From Rhodospirillales bacterium (GTDB taxonomy: Bacteria; Pseudomonadota; Alphaproteobacteria; Rhodospirillales; Casp-alpha2), in the NCBI GenBank assembly GCA_021775095.1, contig JAJFII010000031.1, positions 62,001-126,000 of the forward strand: a DNA stretch of 64,000 nucleotides, in the 5' to 3' direction. The notes under the pieces are model-generated. The model had not been told where the DNA came from and ran no database searches. It saw only the letters and a program-made list of their open reading frames with translations. This document shows positions 44,256 to 52,869 of this stretch, in pieces (within the stretch, counting starts at the first letter, position 1; the number at the start of each line of letters is the position of its first letter). Position numbers and translations under genes: made by a program.

Positions 44256-44716
44256 TGCGCAGGGCCATAAAACGCATCGGGCAGGGCACATGGCTTTTGC
44301 AGGATCAGGTCGGCACCGTAACCCTTTGCTTTGACGACCGTCATCGCCGGCGGATTCGATTGACCGACGATATGGGGGAGGCCTTTTTGCTTGATTTGCC
44401 GGAAGCCGAATATATGAACCACGGCGATGGGCTTGAGTTGTTGGCGGGCGGCGTTATCCAGGTTCTGGCCGCCGACGAAGCGGTGGTAGATATTATGTGT
44501 AAGGATGCGGCCCACGCCGCTAAAGTCGCCTGGCATATTGGCAATCGCCATGTTCCCTTGCAGGTTTTGGAAAACGGCGGCTTGCGCATTCGAAAGGATC
44601 ACGTTCTTGCGGATATGGTGCGTCGTCTCGGCGCCGCCGTTGAGGACCGGAAGGCGGCATTCTCTCCCGAACCCGGTGCCTACACCGCTGGCGGGCACGG
44701 TGCCCATGACCATTAA
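44255..44716 (+). CDS. ureE: urease accessory protein UreE (nickel metallochaperone)
   Basis: 153 residues. TGTWLLQDQVGTVTLCFDDR-like N-terminal part and the core AWHIGNRHVPLQVLENGGLRIRKDHVLADMV with its HRH-like nickel site. The C-terminal tail is short and only mildly His-rich (GGHGAHDH), in contrast to the long His tails of some UreE proteins. Overlaps ureC by one base and ureF by 11. Confidence 0.93.
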   Translation: MRRAIKRIGQGTWLLQDQVGTVTLCFDDRHRRRIRLTDDMGEAFLLDLPEAEYMNHGDGLELLAGGVIQVLAADEAVVDIMCKDAAHAAKVAWHIGNRHVPLQVLENGGLRIRKDHVLADMVRRLGAAVEDRKAAFSPEPGAYTAGGHGAHDH

Positions 44717-45416
44717 GGCGGACGCAGACCTTTATCGTTTAATGTCGTGGATGTCGCCGGCTTTTCCCGTCGGTGCTTACAGTTATTCCCATGGCATTGA
44801 ATATGCCTTTGAAGCCGGGGACGTGACAGACGCCTTCGGATTGCAAACTTGGATCGAAGGCATTTTGAAATTCGGCAGCGCCCGCCTCGATGGCATCTTG
44901 TTTAAGGCCGGTTGGCAAGCCGTCAATTGCCGTGACGAGGATTTAATGGTTTGGGCCATCGAAACCTCTGCAATCCTGCGCGCAACTAAGGAACTGGCCT
45001 TGGAAAACGCAGCCCAGGGCGCGGCTTTTATCGAGACAATAAAAAACAGTTGGCCACAGGACGGGCTTGCGCGATTTACAGATCTGCAGGAGCAATTGAA
45101 CCGGCCGACGGCTTACCCGGTTGCCGTTGGTGTGGCCACATCCTTAAGTCACATTGATTTGGACCAGGCCCTGGTGGCTTTTCTCCACGGTTTCATCTGC
45201 AACCTGGTTTCCGCCGGGGTGCGGATGATCCCGCTGGGTCAAACGGCGGGGCAAAAAATCCTTTCATCATTGCAAAACCAGGTTCTCCTGGCGGCCAAAG
45301 GCATATCCGACCGACCCATGGACGACCTTAAAGCGAATATCGGATCGGCCGCCGTGATGGTCGACTGGTCCTCCATGCGACACGAAACCCAATATACAAG
45401 GATATTTAGATCATGA
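44706..45416 (+). CDS. ureF: urease accessory protein UreF
   Basis: 236 residues from the ATG at 44706, which lies inside the ureE end. [39 protein letters not shown] and a C-terminal [23 protein letters not shown] are UreF landmarks. It forms the UreDFG activation complex. Stop overlaps ureG as ATGA. Confidence 0.93.
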   Translation: MTIKADADLYRLMSWMSPAFPVGAYSYSHGIEYAFEAGDVTDAFGLQTWIEGILKFGSARLDGILFKAGWQAVNCRDEDLMVWAIETSAILRATKELALENAAQGAAFIETIKNSWPQDGLARFTDLQEQLNRPTAYPVAVGVATSLSHIDLDQALVAFLHGFICNLVSAGVRMIPLGQTAGQKILSSLQNQVLLAAKGISDRPMDDLKANIGSAAVMVDWSSMRHETQYTRIFRS

Positions 45417-46027
45417 ATTCCCCTCTGCGCGTTGGTATCGGTGGCCCCGTTGGATCCGGCAAAACCGCCTTACTGGATCGATTGTGTAAATTATTGCGTG
45501 ACGATTACCGGATTGCCGCCATCACCAACGATATTTATACCCGCGAAGACGCTGATTTTTTGACGACATCCGGTGCCCTGACTGCCGACCGCATTGTCGG
45601 CGTCGAAACCGGCGGCTGTCCGCATACGGCGATCCGCGAAGACGCATCGATAAATTTAGCGGCTGTGAGAGATATGAATTTGAAGTTTCCGGATTTGCAG
45701 ATCGTATTTATTGAGTCCGGTGGCGACAATCTGTCGGCGACCTTCAGCCCCGAACTGGCTGATCTTACCATATATGTGATCGATGTATCCGCCGGGGACA
45801 AAATTCCCCGCAAGGGCGGACCCGGCATTACCCGTTCCGATTTATTGGTCATCAACAAAATCGATCTGGCACCCCTGGTTGGCGCCGATCTGACGGTAAT
45901 GGACCGCGACGCCAAAAAGATGCGTGGCGAAAAACCGTTTATTTTTGCTAACCTGAAAGCCCACCAGGGCGTTGTCGACATTGCCGATTTCCTGGTCAAA
46001 ATGGGGGGCGTTCAAATCAACGGCTGA
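45413..46027 (+). CDS. ureG: urease accessory GTPase UreG
   Basis: 204 residues. P-loop [11 protein letters not shown] (10-20), [15 protein letters not shown], the nickel-binding GCPH of [16 protein letters not shown], and the G-motif NKIDLAP. It supplies GTP energy to nickel insertion. End of the urease block; no nickel transporter gene is adjacent. Confidence 0.96.
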   Translation: MNSPLRVGIGGPVGSGKTALLDRLCKLLRDDYRIAAITNDIYTREDADFLTTSGALTADRIVGVETGGCPHTAIREDASINLAAVRDMNLKFPDLQIVFIESGGDNLSATFSPELADLTIYVIDVSAGDKIPRKGGPGITRSDLLVINKIDLAPLVGADLTVMDRDAKKMRGEKPFIFANLKAHQGVVDIADFLVKMGGVQING

Positions 46028-46070
46028 CAACGGGCTTCGCAGCAATGTCAGTGGCAATCTAGGAGTTTCT

Positions 46071-46991
46071 ATGGATATGGGGAAGACAGGTTTTGTTGGG
46101 CTTGGCCGTATGGGTCAGGGAATGGCCTTAAATATGTGCAAGTCCGTCGACGGACTGATGGTCTTTGACGCCATCGATAGGGCCATGGAACCGCTGATAA
46201 ATACCGGAGCGATTGCTGCGGCAAACGTCGCCGATCTGGCGGCCCGATGTGATCTGATCTTTTTATGCCTGCCGTCCAAATCGGAAGTCCAGCAGGTGAT
46301 CCATGGCGACCAGGGTATCATGGGGGCCAACCGTCAGGGCCTGGTGATCATTGATACGACAACACTGGATCGAGCCGATGCCGTTGCCTTTGCCTCGGAC
46401 ATGGAAAAAGCCGGTGTCACCTACGCAGACTGTCCCATTTCCGGCATGCCGATCCGCGCTGCCGATGGCACACTGACGACAATGTTTGGTGGCGACGCGG
46501 TTTTGTTTAACCGAATAAAACCGCTGCTCGAAAGTTTTGCTGAATTTATTGTTCACTGTGGACCGGTCGGCAGCGGGCAGGCCATGAAGGCCATTAACAA
46601 CATCATTTATGATATCAATATTGTCGCCTTGTGCGAGGTTCTGCCCCTGGCCCTGGCTTCAGGGCTCAACGCTGATGCCCTGGCGCGGGTCACGACCACG
46701 GCAAGCTCCCGCAGTTTTGCCTCGGACTATTTTGTCCCGCGCATGTTGGCCCGTCAGTTTGATAAAGATTTTGCCATGGGCGATGCCTACAAGGATATTC
46801 TCAACATTCAGAAAATGGCCATGGATACAAAAGCCATGACCCCGCTCATTAACGCCATGACCGCGAGTTATCAAAACGCCATGGCTGCGGGATATGCGGA
46901 TCAACCAAAAAGCGCCATTCTGAAAATTTATGAACAGGCCCTGGCCGTTGAGTTTTGTCAGGACCAGGGAGCGGGCGAAAAGGAAAAATGA
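46071..46991 (+). CDS. beta-hydroxyacid dehydrogenase (3-hydroxyisobutyrate dehydrogenase family)
   Basis: 306 residues from the ATG at 46071 with AGGAG 6 bases upstream. Rossmann motif GFVGLGRMGQGMA, substrate motif DCPISGMPIRAADGTLTTMFGG, catalytic Lys in GSGQAMKAINNII; this is the ordinary KxxNN type, unlike the two KxLQN members. It lies 43 bases after ureG on the same strand without a terminator, so it may be read from the urease operon though a role there is not obvious. Confidence 0.85.
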   Translation: MDMGKTGFVGLGRMGQGMALNMCKSVDGLMVFDAIDRAMEPLINTGAIAAANVADLAARCDLIFLCLPSKSEVQQVIHGDQGIMGANRQGLVIIDTTTLDRADAVAFASDMEKAGVTYADCPISGMPIRAADGTLTTMFGGDAVLFNRIKPLLESFAEFIVHCGPVGSGQAMKAINNIIYDINIVALCEVLPLALASGLNADALARVTTTASSRSFASDYFVPRMLARQFDKDFAMGDAYKDILNIQKMAMDTKAMTPLINAMTASYQNAMAAGYADQPKSAILKIYEQALAVEFCQDQGAGEKEK

Positions 46992-47083
46992 AAACGCCGT
47001 CGGCAGCGGTGGCAAAGCATCGTCTTTAACGGGCGCCGGGGTAACGGGAAGGGAGGGTGAACCGGTTTCGGCTCGGACCCCGC

Positions 47084-47118
47084 ATACCCGGCAGGCACGG
47101 TCATCGGTGGTCGGGTAT
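47084..47118. terminator. weak stem-loop between convergent genes
   Basis: ATACCCG (47084-47090) and CGGGTAT (47112-47118) form a 7-pair stem with a 21-base loop in the gap between the dehydrogenase and the convergent acyl-CoA dehydrogenase. No T-run follows; the call is weak. Confidence 0.3.
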
Positions 47119-47123
47119 CGTGT

Positions 47124-49412
47124 TTAATGCAATTCCCGATGGGAGGCGACGTCAAAATCAGCCACCTGTATAACCTGTTCGCACAGCGCCTCCGCTTCTT
47201 TAATAAGCGCCGCTTCGGTTGCCGACACAAGGCCCTGTTGTCTGGCCGCATCAATCATCAGGTGAAGGGTGGCTTTTTCCAGCCGCCCATCGCGCCGCGC
47301 CTGATCCAGTTTGGCCCGGGCCGGTTCGGCGGCGAGAACTTTATTAAAGGCATGCTCCAGCGCCCCCAAACCCGGGCTGTCGGGTCCCGGGTGAAAAATG
47401 TCTGCGGTCAGGGACTGGCGAACCGGACCGTTGGTTGTCATGGCTTCGACCACCGCATCGAGTTGTTTATCAGTGACGGCGCGGCGTCTGGCACCCCAGG
47501 GGAAACTCACGAACCGGGCGACGGCCGCAGCAAATCGGTTTGGCAGATTGGCGAGCACGCCGATAAGTGCAACCTCGATTTCCCGTAACGCATAACACAA
47601 GGTCCAGTCGAGCAGCGGCCGCTCGGCAACCGGTCGGCCTTTGTCGTGGTAATTCTTTAAGGCAGCGCTCGCCAGAAACAACCAGGCAAAGGCATCGGCC
47701 AGTCGGCCGCTCAGATACTCCTTGCGTTTGAGCGCGCCACCCAGGGTGATCAATGCCACATCGGCAATCAGCGCAAAAGCCGCGGCATACCGCGCCAGCG
47801 CCTGGTAATGGTGACTTTCGAACCCACGGACCGGTGCGGTCGCCAGTCGGTTGCCACTCAGGGCCAATGTAAATGTCCGGAACGTGGTTGTGGCCAGGTG
47901 CCGCAGGTGACCAAAAAAAGCCGTGTCAAAGGTTTGCGCGTTGCCCTGCTGAACGGCCTGCATTTCATCCAGCACAAAGGGATGACAGCGAACCGCCCCC
48001 TGGCCAAAAACAATCAACGATCGGGTCAGGATATTGGCGCCTTCAACCGTTATCCCAATGGGAATGGCGCTATAGGCAGAGCTGTAAATATTTTCACGCC
48101 CCCGGCAAATGGCGGCGCCCGCATGAATGTCCATGGCATCGCTGATACAAATGCGCGATCCTTCCGTCAGATAAGCTTTGACGATTGCCGAGACCACGGA
48201 GGGTTTTTCGCCTGCGTCCACGGCACCGAAAGCCAGGCGTCGCGCACAATTCATAAAATAGGCGTGCCCGCCAATGCGTGCCAGTCGTTCGCGAATGCCT
48301 TCGAACCTGCCTATGGGCAGGCCAAACTGTTCACGGACAACGGCATAGGCGCTGGCTGCCCGGGCGGCCAGTTGGGCGGCACTGACGGCTTGTGACGGCA
48401 AGGAAATACTCCGTCCCGCAGCCAGCGATTCCATTAACATGCGCCAGCCCTTTCCGGCATTTTCCGGTCCGCCGATCAGGTAATCCAGGGGGACAAAAAC
48501 ATCAGTTCCAGAAACCGGGCCGTTTTGAAAGGGCACACCCATGGGATCGTGGCGGTTACCAACGCACATGCCCGGTGTGTCCCTGGGGATCAATGCGCAG
48601 GTGATCCCCAGATCGGAATCACCACCCAACAATCCGTCCGGGTCGTGCAGGCGAAAAGCCAGGCCAATGACCGTGGCGACCGGTGCCAGAGTGATATACC
48701 GTTTGTTGTAGGTGAGGCTGATACCTGTGATTTCCGCGCCATGCCAGTTCCCCTTGCAAACAATACCGCGACTTTGACCGTTGGCGGCGTCACTGCCGGC
48801 ACCGGGTTCGGTCAGGGCAAAACAGGGAATCTCTTCACCGCTGGCGAGGCGCGGCAGGTAATGGCTTTTTTGTTCGTCAGTCCCATAATGCACGAGAAGT
48901 TCACCCGGTCCTAAGGAATTGGGTACCATAACCGTGACCGCCGCCGTGACACTGCGGCTTGAGATCTTGGTGATGACGGCGGAATGGGCGTGGGCGGAAA
49001 ATCCAAGTCCGCCGAAGGCCTTTGGAATGATCATGCCAAAGAAACCGTTAGATTTTAAAAAGTCCCAGATATCCGGTGGCAAGTCCCTGTCCTGGATGAT
49101 CTTCCAGTCATCAAGCCGAAGGCACAGCGCCTCCGTCGGGCCATCGAGAAACCGCTGCTCGTCGGCGGACAGGGGGGTGATTATAAAATCCAGCAACTTA
49201 CGCCAGTCCGGATTACCGGAAAATAGTTCGCCGTCCCACCAGACCGTGCCGGCTTCCAGGGCAATGCGTTCCGTATCACCGATGCTCGGAAGGCCGCGGC
49301 CAATGATCTTCATAATCGGTCGGGAAATGATATTTCTGCGAAGCGGCCGGATGCCAAACAGGGCTGCCACCGTTACCAATATAACCACGAGGGTCCATGA
49401 AAGAGCAGTCAT
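47124..49412 (-). CDS. fadE: long acyl-CoA dehydrogenase, FadE type
   Basis: 762 residues, near E. coli FadE in length. An N-terminal membrane helix (WTLVVILVTVAALFGI), the acyl-CoA dehydrogenase core (FALTEPGAGSDAA, SISLPSQAVSAAQLAARAASAYAVVREQFGLPIG, MDIHAGAAICRG) and a long C-terminal domain as in FadE. It catalyses the first oxidation step of membrane-associated fatty acid degradation. AGGAG lies 7 bases before the ATG. Last gene of the four-gene fatty-acid operon, 14 bases after its neighbour. Confidence 0.92.
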   Translation of the reverse strand: MTALSWTLVVILVTVAALFGIRPLRRNIISRPIMKIIGRGLPSIGDTERIALEAGTVWWDGELFSGNPDWRKLLDFIITPLSADEQRFLDGPTEALCLRLDDWKIIQDRDLPPDIWDFLKSNGFFGMIIPKAFGGLGFSAHAHSAVITKISSRSVTAAVTVMVPNSLGPGELLVHYGTDEQKSHYLPRLASGEEIPCFALTEPGAGSDAANGQSRGIVCKGNWHGAEITGISLTYNKRYITLAPVATVIGLAFRLHDPDGLLGGDSDLGITCALIPRDTPGMCVGNRHDPMGVPFQNGPVSGTDVFVPLDYLIGGPENAGKGWRMLMESLAAGRSISLPSQAVSAAQLAARAASAYAVVREQFGLPIGRFEGIRERLARIGGHAYFMNCARRLAFGAVDAGEKPSVVSAIVKAYLTEGSRICISDAMDIHAGAAICRGRENIYSSAYSAIPIGITVEGANILTRSLIVFGQGAVRCHPFVLDEMQAVQQGNAQTFDTAFFGHLRHLATTTFRTFTLALSGNRLATAPVRGFESHHYQALARYAAAFALIADVALITLGGALKRKEYLSGRLADAFAWLFLASAALKNYHDKGRPVAERPLLDWTLCYALREIEVALIGVLANLPNRFAAAVARFVSFPWGARRRAVTDKQLDAVVEAMTTNGPVRQSLTADIFHPGPDSPGLGALEHAFNKVLAAEPARAKLDQARRDGRLEKATLHLMIDAARQQGLVSATEAALIKEAEALCEQVIQVADFDVASHRELH

Positions 49413-49426
49413 AAGGGGTCTCCTGA

Positions 49427-51733
49427 TCAGTTCCTGAGTGGTTTGCCGGTTTTCAGAGTATGTTCTACCCGTGCCAGAGTTTTGCTTGTATGGGCTAAAA
49501 AAAGAACCGCGTCGCGTTCCAGTTCAAGAATTTGATCTTCGCCCACTAAATCCAGGGCATCGGTATTTCCGCCACTTAGAACCTTGGCCAGCTGGCGCGC
49601 GACAACACCGTCATGGGGCGAGGCAACTCCTTTATTGATGAAGTCCCTGATCCCCAGCTCCAGCGCCGTGCGCCCGGTAGGTCCCGGTAATCGCAGCTCA
49701 AAAGGTTGCTGTGGTGAATAGTCCGGGGCCATGGCCAGGGCACGCGCTTTGGCGGCGGCCAGCACCCGGTCCCGGTTCATGACAATGTCATCTTCGGGGC
49801 GCAGAAATAACAGATCGCGGGCTTCCGGTGCCGACTTGGAGACCTGTGCCATGGCAATGGTCTCGAAAGTTTTCATTACCGGTGGCATGGGACCGCCCGG
49901 GCGCGATTTATTTTGGCTCCAGCGGCCCAGCAATTCCTTGCAGCCGCCCCAGCCCGGTACGATGCCGACGCCGGCTTCCACCAGACCCATATAGGTTTCT
50001 CCGTGGGCGACGACGGCGTCACAATGCAGCAAGATCTCGCAACCGCCACCAAGGGCCATGCCCGATGGCGCGCCAATCACGGGAAATGGCGCAAATCGCA
50101 GGCCCTGAAAGGACGTCTGGCCCTGCTTCAGGACCCAACGGACAAACGGCCATAGCCGGAGTTTTGCGCCATATAACAACAGGGCAATATTCGCTCCGAC
50201 GGAAAAGTTATCAGCCTCATTGTGAAGCACCAGGGCCTTGAACCCCCATTTGGGCAGGTCGCGAACGGCCCTGTCGATCATGAAAAAAATCAATGGGTTC
50301 AAGGCGTTCATTTTGGAAGTGAACTCGAGACAGGCGACACCATCGCCAATGTCCCATAAACAGGTCGACATGTTGCGGGCAATGGGTTGGCTTCGGCGTT
50401 TGATGTCCGTTAATAATAAAACCCCGGGCGAACGTCGTACGGGCTCATATTCAGAGCCGGTGAAATTCTGCAACAGGCCTCCTTCTGTCCGGTAAAATTT
50501 TTTGTCACCAACCGCCGATAGCAACGCGGGAACCGGCTCGCCGGCGTCGGTTAATGCCTTGGCCAACCAGGCGGGGCCGATTTGGTCGATCAGTTCAAAT
50601 GGACCGGTCTTCCAGTTATATCCAAGGCGCAGGGCCCGGTCGACCGCATCCGGGGTATCGGCGATCTCTGGGATGAGCGATGCCGCATAACTTAAGGTTT
50701 TTACCAGCACACTTCTGGCATACCGACCGACCGGGCTGTCGTGGTCAAGCAGTCCACGCAAACCCTGTTTTTTCGATGCCTTCAAGGCCGCCGGTTGTGG
50801 CCGCCGGGCGTTGTCGTAGGATCCGGTTATAAGATCAATGACTTCCTTGGTTTTGTCGCCGCCCGTGCTATTCAGACGGTAAAAACCGCCCTTGCCCTTG
50901 CGCCCGATATATCCGTCGGCAATCATTTTCGCCAGCAATGCCGGTGCCGGACCGAGCTTATGAAAGGGGTCCTCCGCCGCCAGGGATTTTTCCAGGCTGC
51001 CAAGGACATGCGGCATCAGGTCGAGGCCGACCAGATCAAGCAATCCGAACACGCCGGTTTTGGGAACGCCTGCCGGACGGCCCAGAACGGCGTCAGCCTC
51101 TTCGACCCCAATTCCCAGTCGGATGGCTTCGGTTACCGCCGCATGAAGCCAAAAAGTGCCAATGCGGTTGGCGATAAATCCCGGTGTATCTTTGGCGGCA
51201 ACAATACTCTTACCCATGGCCTTATCGGCAAAATCGCTGACCAGGTCGATGCGGGTTTTATCTGTTTCAGGCGAACTAACGATTTCCAGCAGCCGCATAT
51301 AACGGGGCGGATTAAAAAAGTGGGTTATCAGGAATCGACGCCTCAGGTCGTCGTCCATGCCCTGGGTTAAGGTTTTCAGGGGCAGGGTTGAGGTGTTGGA
51401 ACTGACAACGGCATCGGCTTTCAGGTAAGGTCCGATCGTCCGATAAAGTTGCTGTTTAATCTCCGGCTTTTCAATAATCGCTTCGATGATCCAATCGCAG
51501 TCGCTTAGCAGCTGCAGATCGTCCTGCGTGGTGCCGGGGGTTATCCGTTTGGCTGTTTTGGTGTGCATAAACGGGGCCGGTGTGGTTTTTTTCATTTTTT
51601 CGATGGCGGATCGGGCTGCGTCGGCAACGACATCCAAAAGCACAACATCGACGCCGGCGTTGGCGGCCTGGGCAGCGATCCCGGCACCCATAACGCCGGC
51701 ACCAATGACACAGACTTTATTTATGGCGATCAT
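49427..51733 (-). CDS. 3-hydroxyacyl-CoA dehydrogenase/enoyl-CoA hydratase fusion (reversed FadB order)
   Basis: 768 residues from the ATG at 51733, which overlaps the thiolase stop as TGATG. The dehydrogenase comes first (VIGAGVMGAGIAAQAANAG at about 8-26, SSNTSTLPL, HFFNPPRYM), with its C-terminal domain, and the hydratase follows at about 480-680 (NEADNFSVGANIALL, MALGGGCEILLHCDAVVAHGETYMGLVEAGVGIVPGWGG). FadB/FadJ have the hydratase first. It carries out the hydration and second oxidation of beta-oxidation. Confidence 0.9.
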   Translation of the reverse strand: MIAINKVCVIGAGVMGAGIAAQAANAGVDVVLLDVVADAARSAIEKMKKTTPAPFMHTKTAKRITPGTTQDDLQLLSDCDWIIEAIIEKPEIKQQLYRTIGPYLKADAVVSSNTSTLPLKTLTQGMDDDLRRRFLITHFFNPPRYMRLLEIVSSPETDKTRIDLVSDFADKAMGKSIVAAKDTPGFIANRIGTFWLHAAVTEAIRLGIGVEEADAVLGRPAGVPKTGVFGLLDLVGLDLMPHVLGSLEKSLAAEDPFHKLGPAPALLAKMIADGYIGRKGKGGFYRLNSTGGDKTKEVIDLITGSYDNARRPQPAALKASKKQGLRGLLDHDSPVGRYARSVLVKTLSYAASLIPEIADTPDAVDRALRLGYNWKTGPFELIDQIGPAWLAKALTDAGEPVPALLSAVGDKKFYRTEGGLLQNFTGSEYEPVRRSPGVLLLTDIKRRSQPIARNMSTCLWDIGDGVACLEFTSKMNALNPLIFFMIDRAVRDLPKWGFKALVLHNEADNFSVGANIALLLYGAKLRLWPFVRWVLKQGQTSFQGLRFAPFPVIGAPSGMALGGGCEILLHCDAVVAHGETYMGLVEAGVGIVPGWGGCKELLGRWSQNKSRPGGPMPPVMKTFETIAMAQVSKSAPEARDLLFLRPEDDIVMNRDRVLAAAKARALAMAPDYSPQQPFELRLPGPTGRTALELGIRDFINKGVASPHDGVVARQLAKVLSGGNTDALDLVGEDQILELERDAVLFLAHTSKTLARVEHTLKTGKPLRN

Positions 51734-52869
51734 CACAAGGCCTCCAATACGGTGGCGATTCCTTGTCCTCCGCCAATGCATTGGGTAGCAAGTGCGTAAC
51801 GTCCGCCCTGGCGTTTGAGGATCTGCGCCGCCTTGCCGGTGATGCGCGCGCCGGTAGCCCCTAGGGGGTGACCAATGGCGATGGCACCGCCGTCCCTATT
51901 GATTTTGCCGGCATCCAACCCGAGATCCCGGATTGACGCCAGCGATTGACTGGAAAAGGCTTCGTTGAGCTCAATCACGTCGAGATCATCGACGGTTATA
52001 CCGGCCCGTTGGAGCGCCTTTTTAGACGACCCGACCGGACCTATCCCCATGATCTCCGGCTTGCATCCGGCGACGGCGATGGACTTGATCCGGGCAAGGG
52101 GTTCGATCCCATTTTTCATGGCATAGTCTTCGGTTGTCACCAGGACCGCCGCCGCCCCGTCGGTCAAGGGTGACGAAGTGCCGGCGGTTACCGTGCCGGT
52201 GTCTTTGAAGGCCGGTTTTAAAGTGCCTAAGGTTTCGACAGTCGATTCAGGGCGAATACAACCGTCCACCCGCACCGGTCCCGCAGCCGTCTCAATGATG
52301 GCGATTTCCTCAGTTAACCGACCGGACGTTTGTGCGTCTACAGCCTTGCGCTGGCTGTCGGCAGCAAAGGCGTCTTGTTGCTCGCGAGCGATGCCATAGG
52401 CTTCGGCGACATTTTCTGCCGTTTCACCCATACTCATATAGGATTGTGGGTACCGTTCATACAAACCCGGATGGGGCATCGGATTAAACCCGGTCATCGG
52501 AACCCGCGACATGGATTCAACACCGGCACAGATATAAGCTTCGCCGGCATCCAATTGCATGGCGCCTGCCGCCATGTGAATGGCCTGCATGGATGAACCA
52601 CAGAACCGGTTGACAGTGACCCCGGCGACCTGCAGTGGCAGGTCAGCGAGGAAACCAATCAGACGGGCGACGTTAAAACCCTGTTCGCCCTCGGGAAAGG
52701 CACAGCCAACAATAAGATCTTCGACGGTGTTGGCATCGATCTGGCAACCTGCAACCAGTTGACGGACGACCTGGGCGGCGATTTCGTCCGGTCGAACCCG
52801 GGCGAGGTCTCCGTTGTATGCAGGCGTAAAGGGCGAGCGCAGGTATCGGGCGATAACGATGGGTTTCAT
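51733..52869 (-). CDS. fadA: acetyl-CoA acyltransferase (thiolase)
   Basis: 378 residues. The nucleophile Cys is in VNRFCGSSMQAIHMAAGAM, GHPLGATGAR and the C-terminal CIGGGQG with the second Cys are present. It cleaves 3-ketoacyl-CoA in the last step of beta-oxidation. AGGAG lies 8 bases before the ATG, although the start also overlaps the stop of the 1313-residue gene by four bases (ATGA). Confidence 0.94.
   Translation of the reverse strand: MKPIVIARYLRSPFTPAYNGDLARVRPDEIAAQVVRQLVAGCQIDANTVEDLIVGCAFPEGEQGFNVARLIGFLADLPLQVAGVTVNRFCGSSMQAIHMAAGAMQLDAGEAYICAGVESMSRVPMTGFNPMPHPGLYERYPQSYMSMGETAENVAEAYGIAREQQDAFAADSQRKAVDAQTSGRLTEEIAIIETAAGPVRVDGCIRPESTVETLGTLKPAFKDTGTVTAGTSSPLTDGAAAVLVTTEDYAMKNGIEPLARIKSIAVAGCKPEIMGIGPVGSSKKALQRAGITVDDLDVIELNEAFSSQSLASIRDLGLDAGKINRDGGAIAIGHPLGATGARITGKAAQILKRQGGRYALATQCIGGGQGIATVLEAL

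Noticed and set aside
47127-47588. Plus-strand ORF of 153 codons, and similar long plus-strand ORFs under the fatty-acid genes (47808-48395, 50741-51370)
   Set aside because: All are shadows of high-scoring minus-strand genes and show no family motifs.
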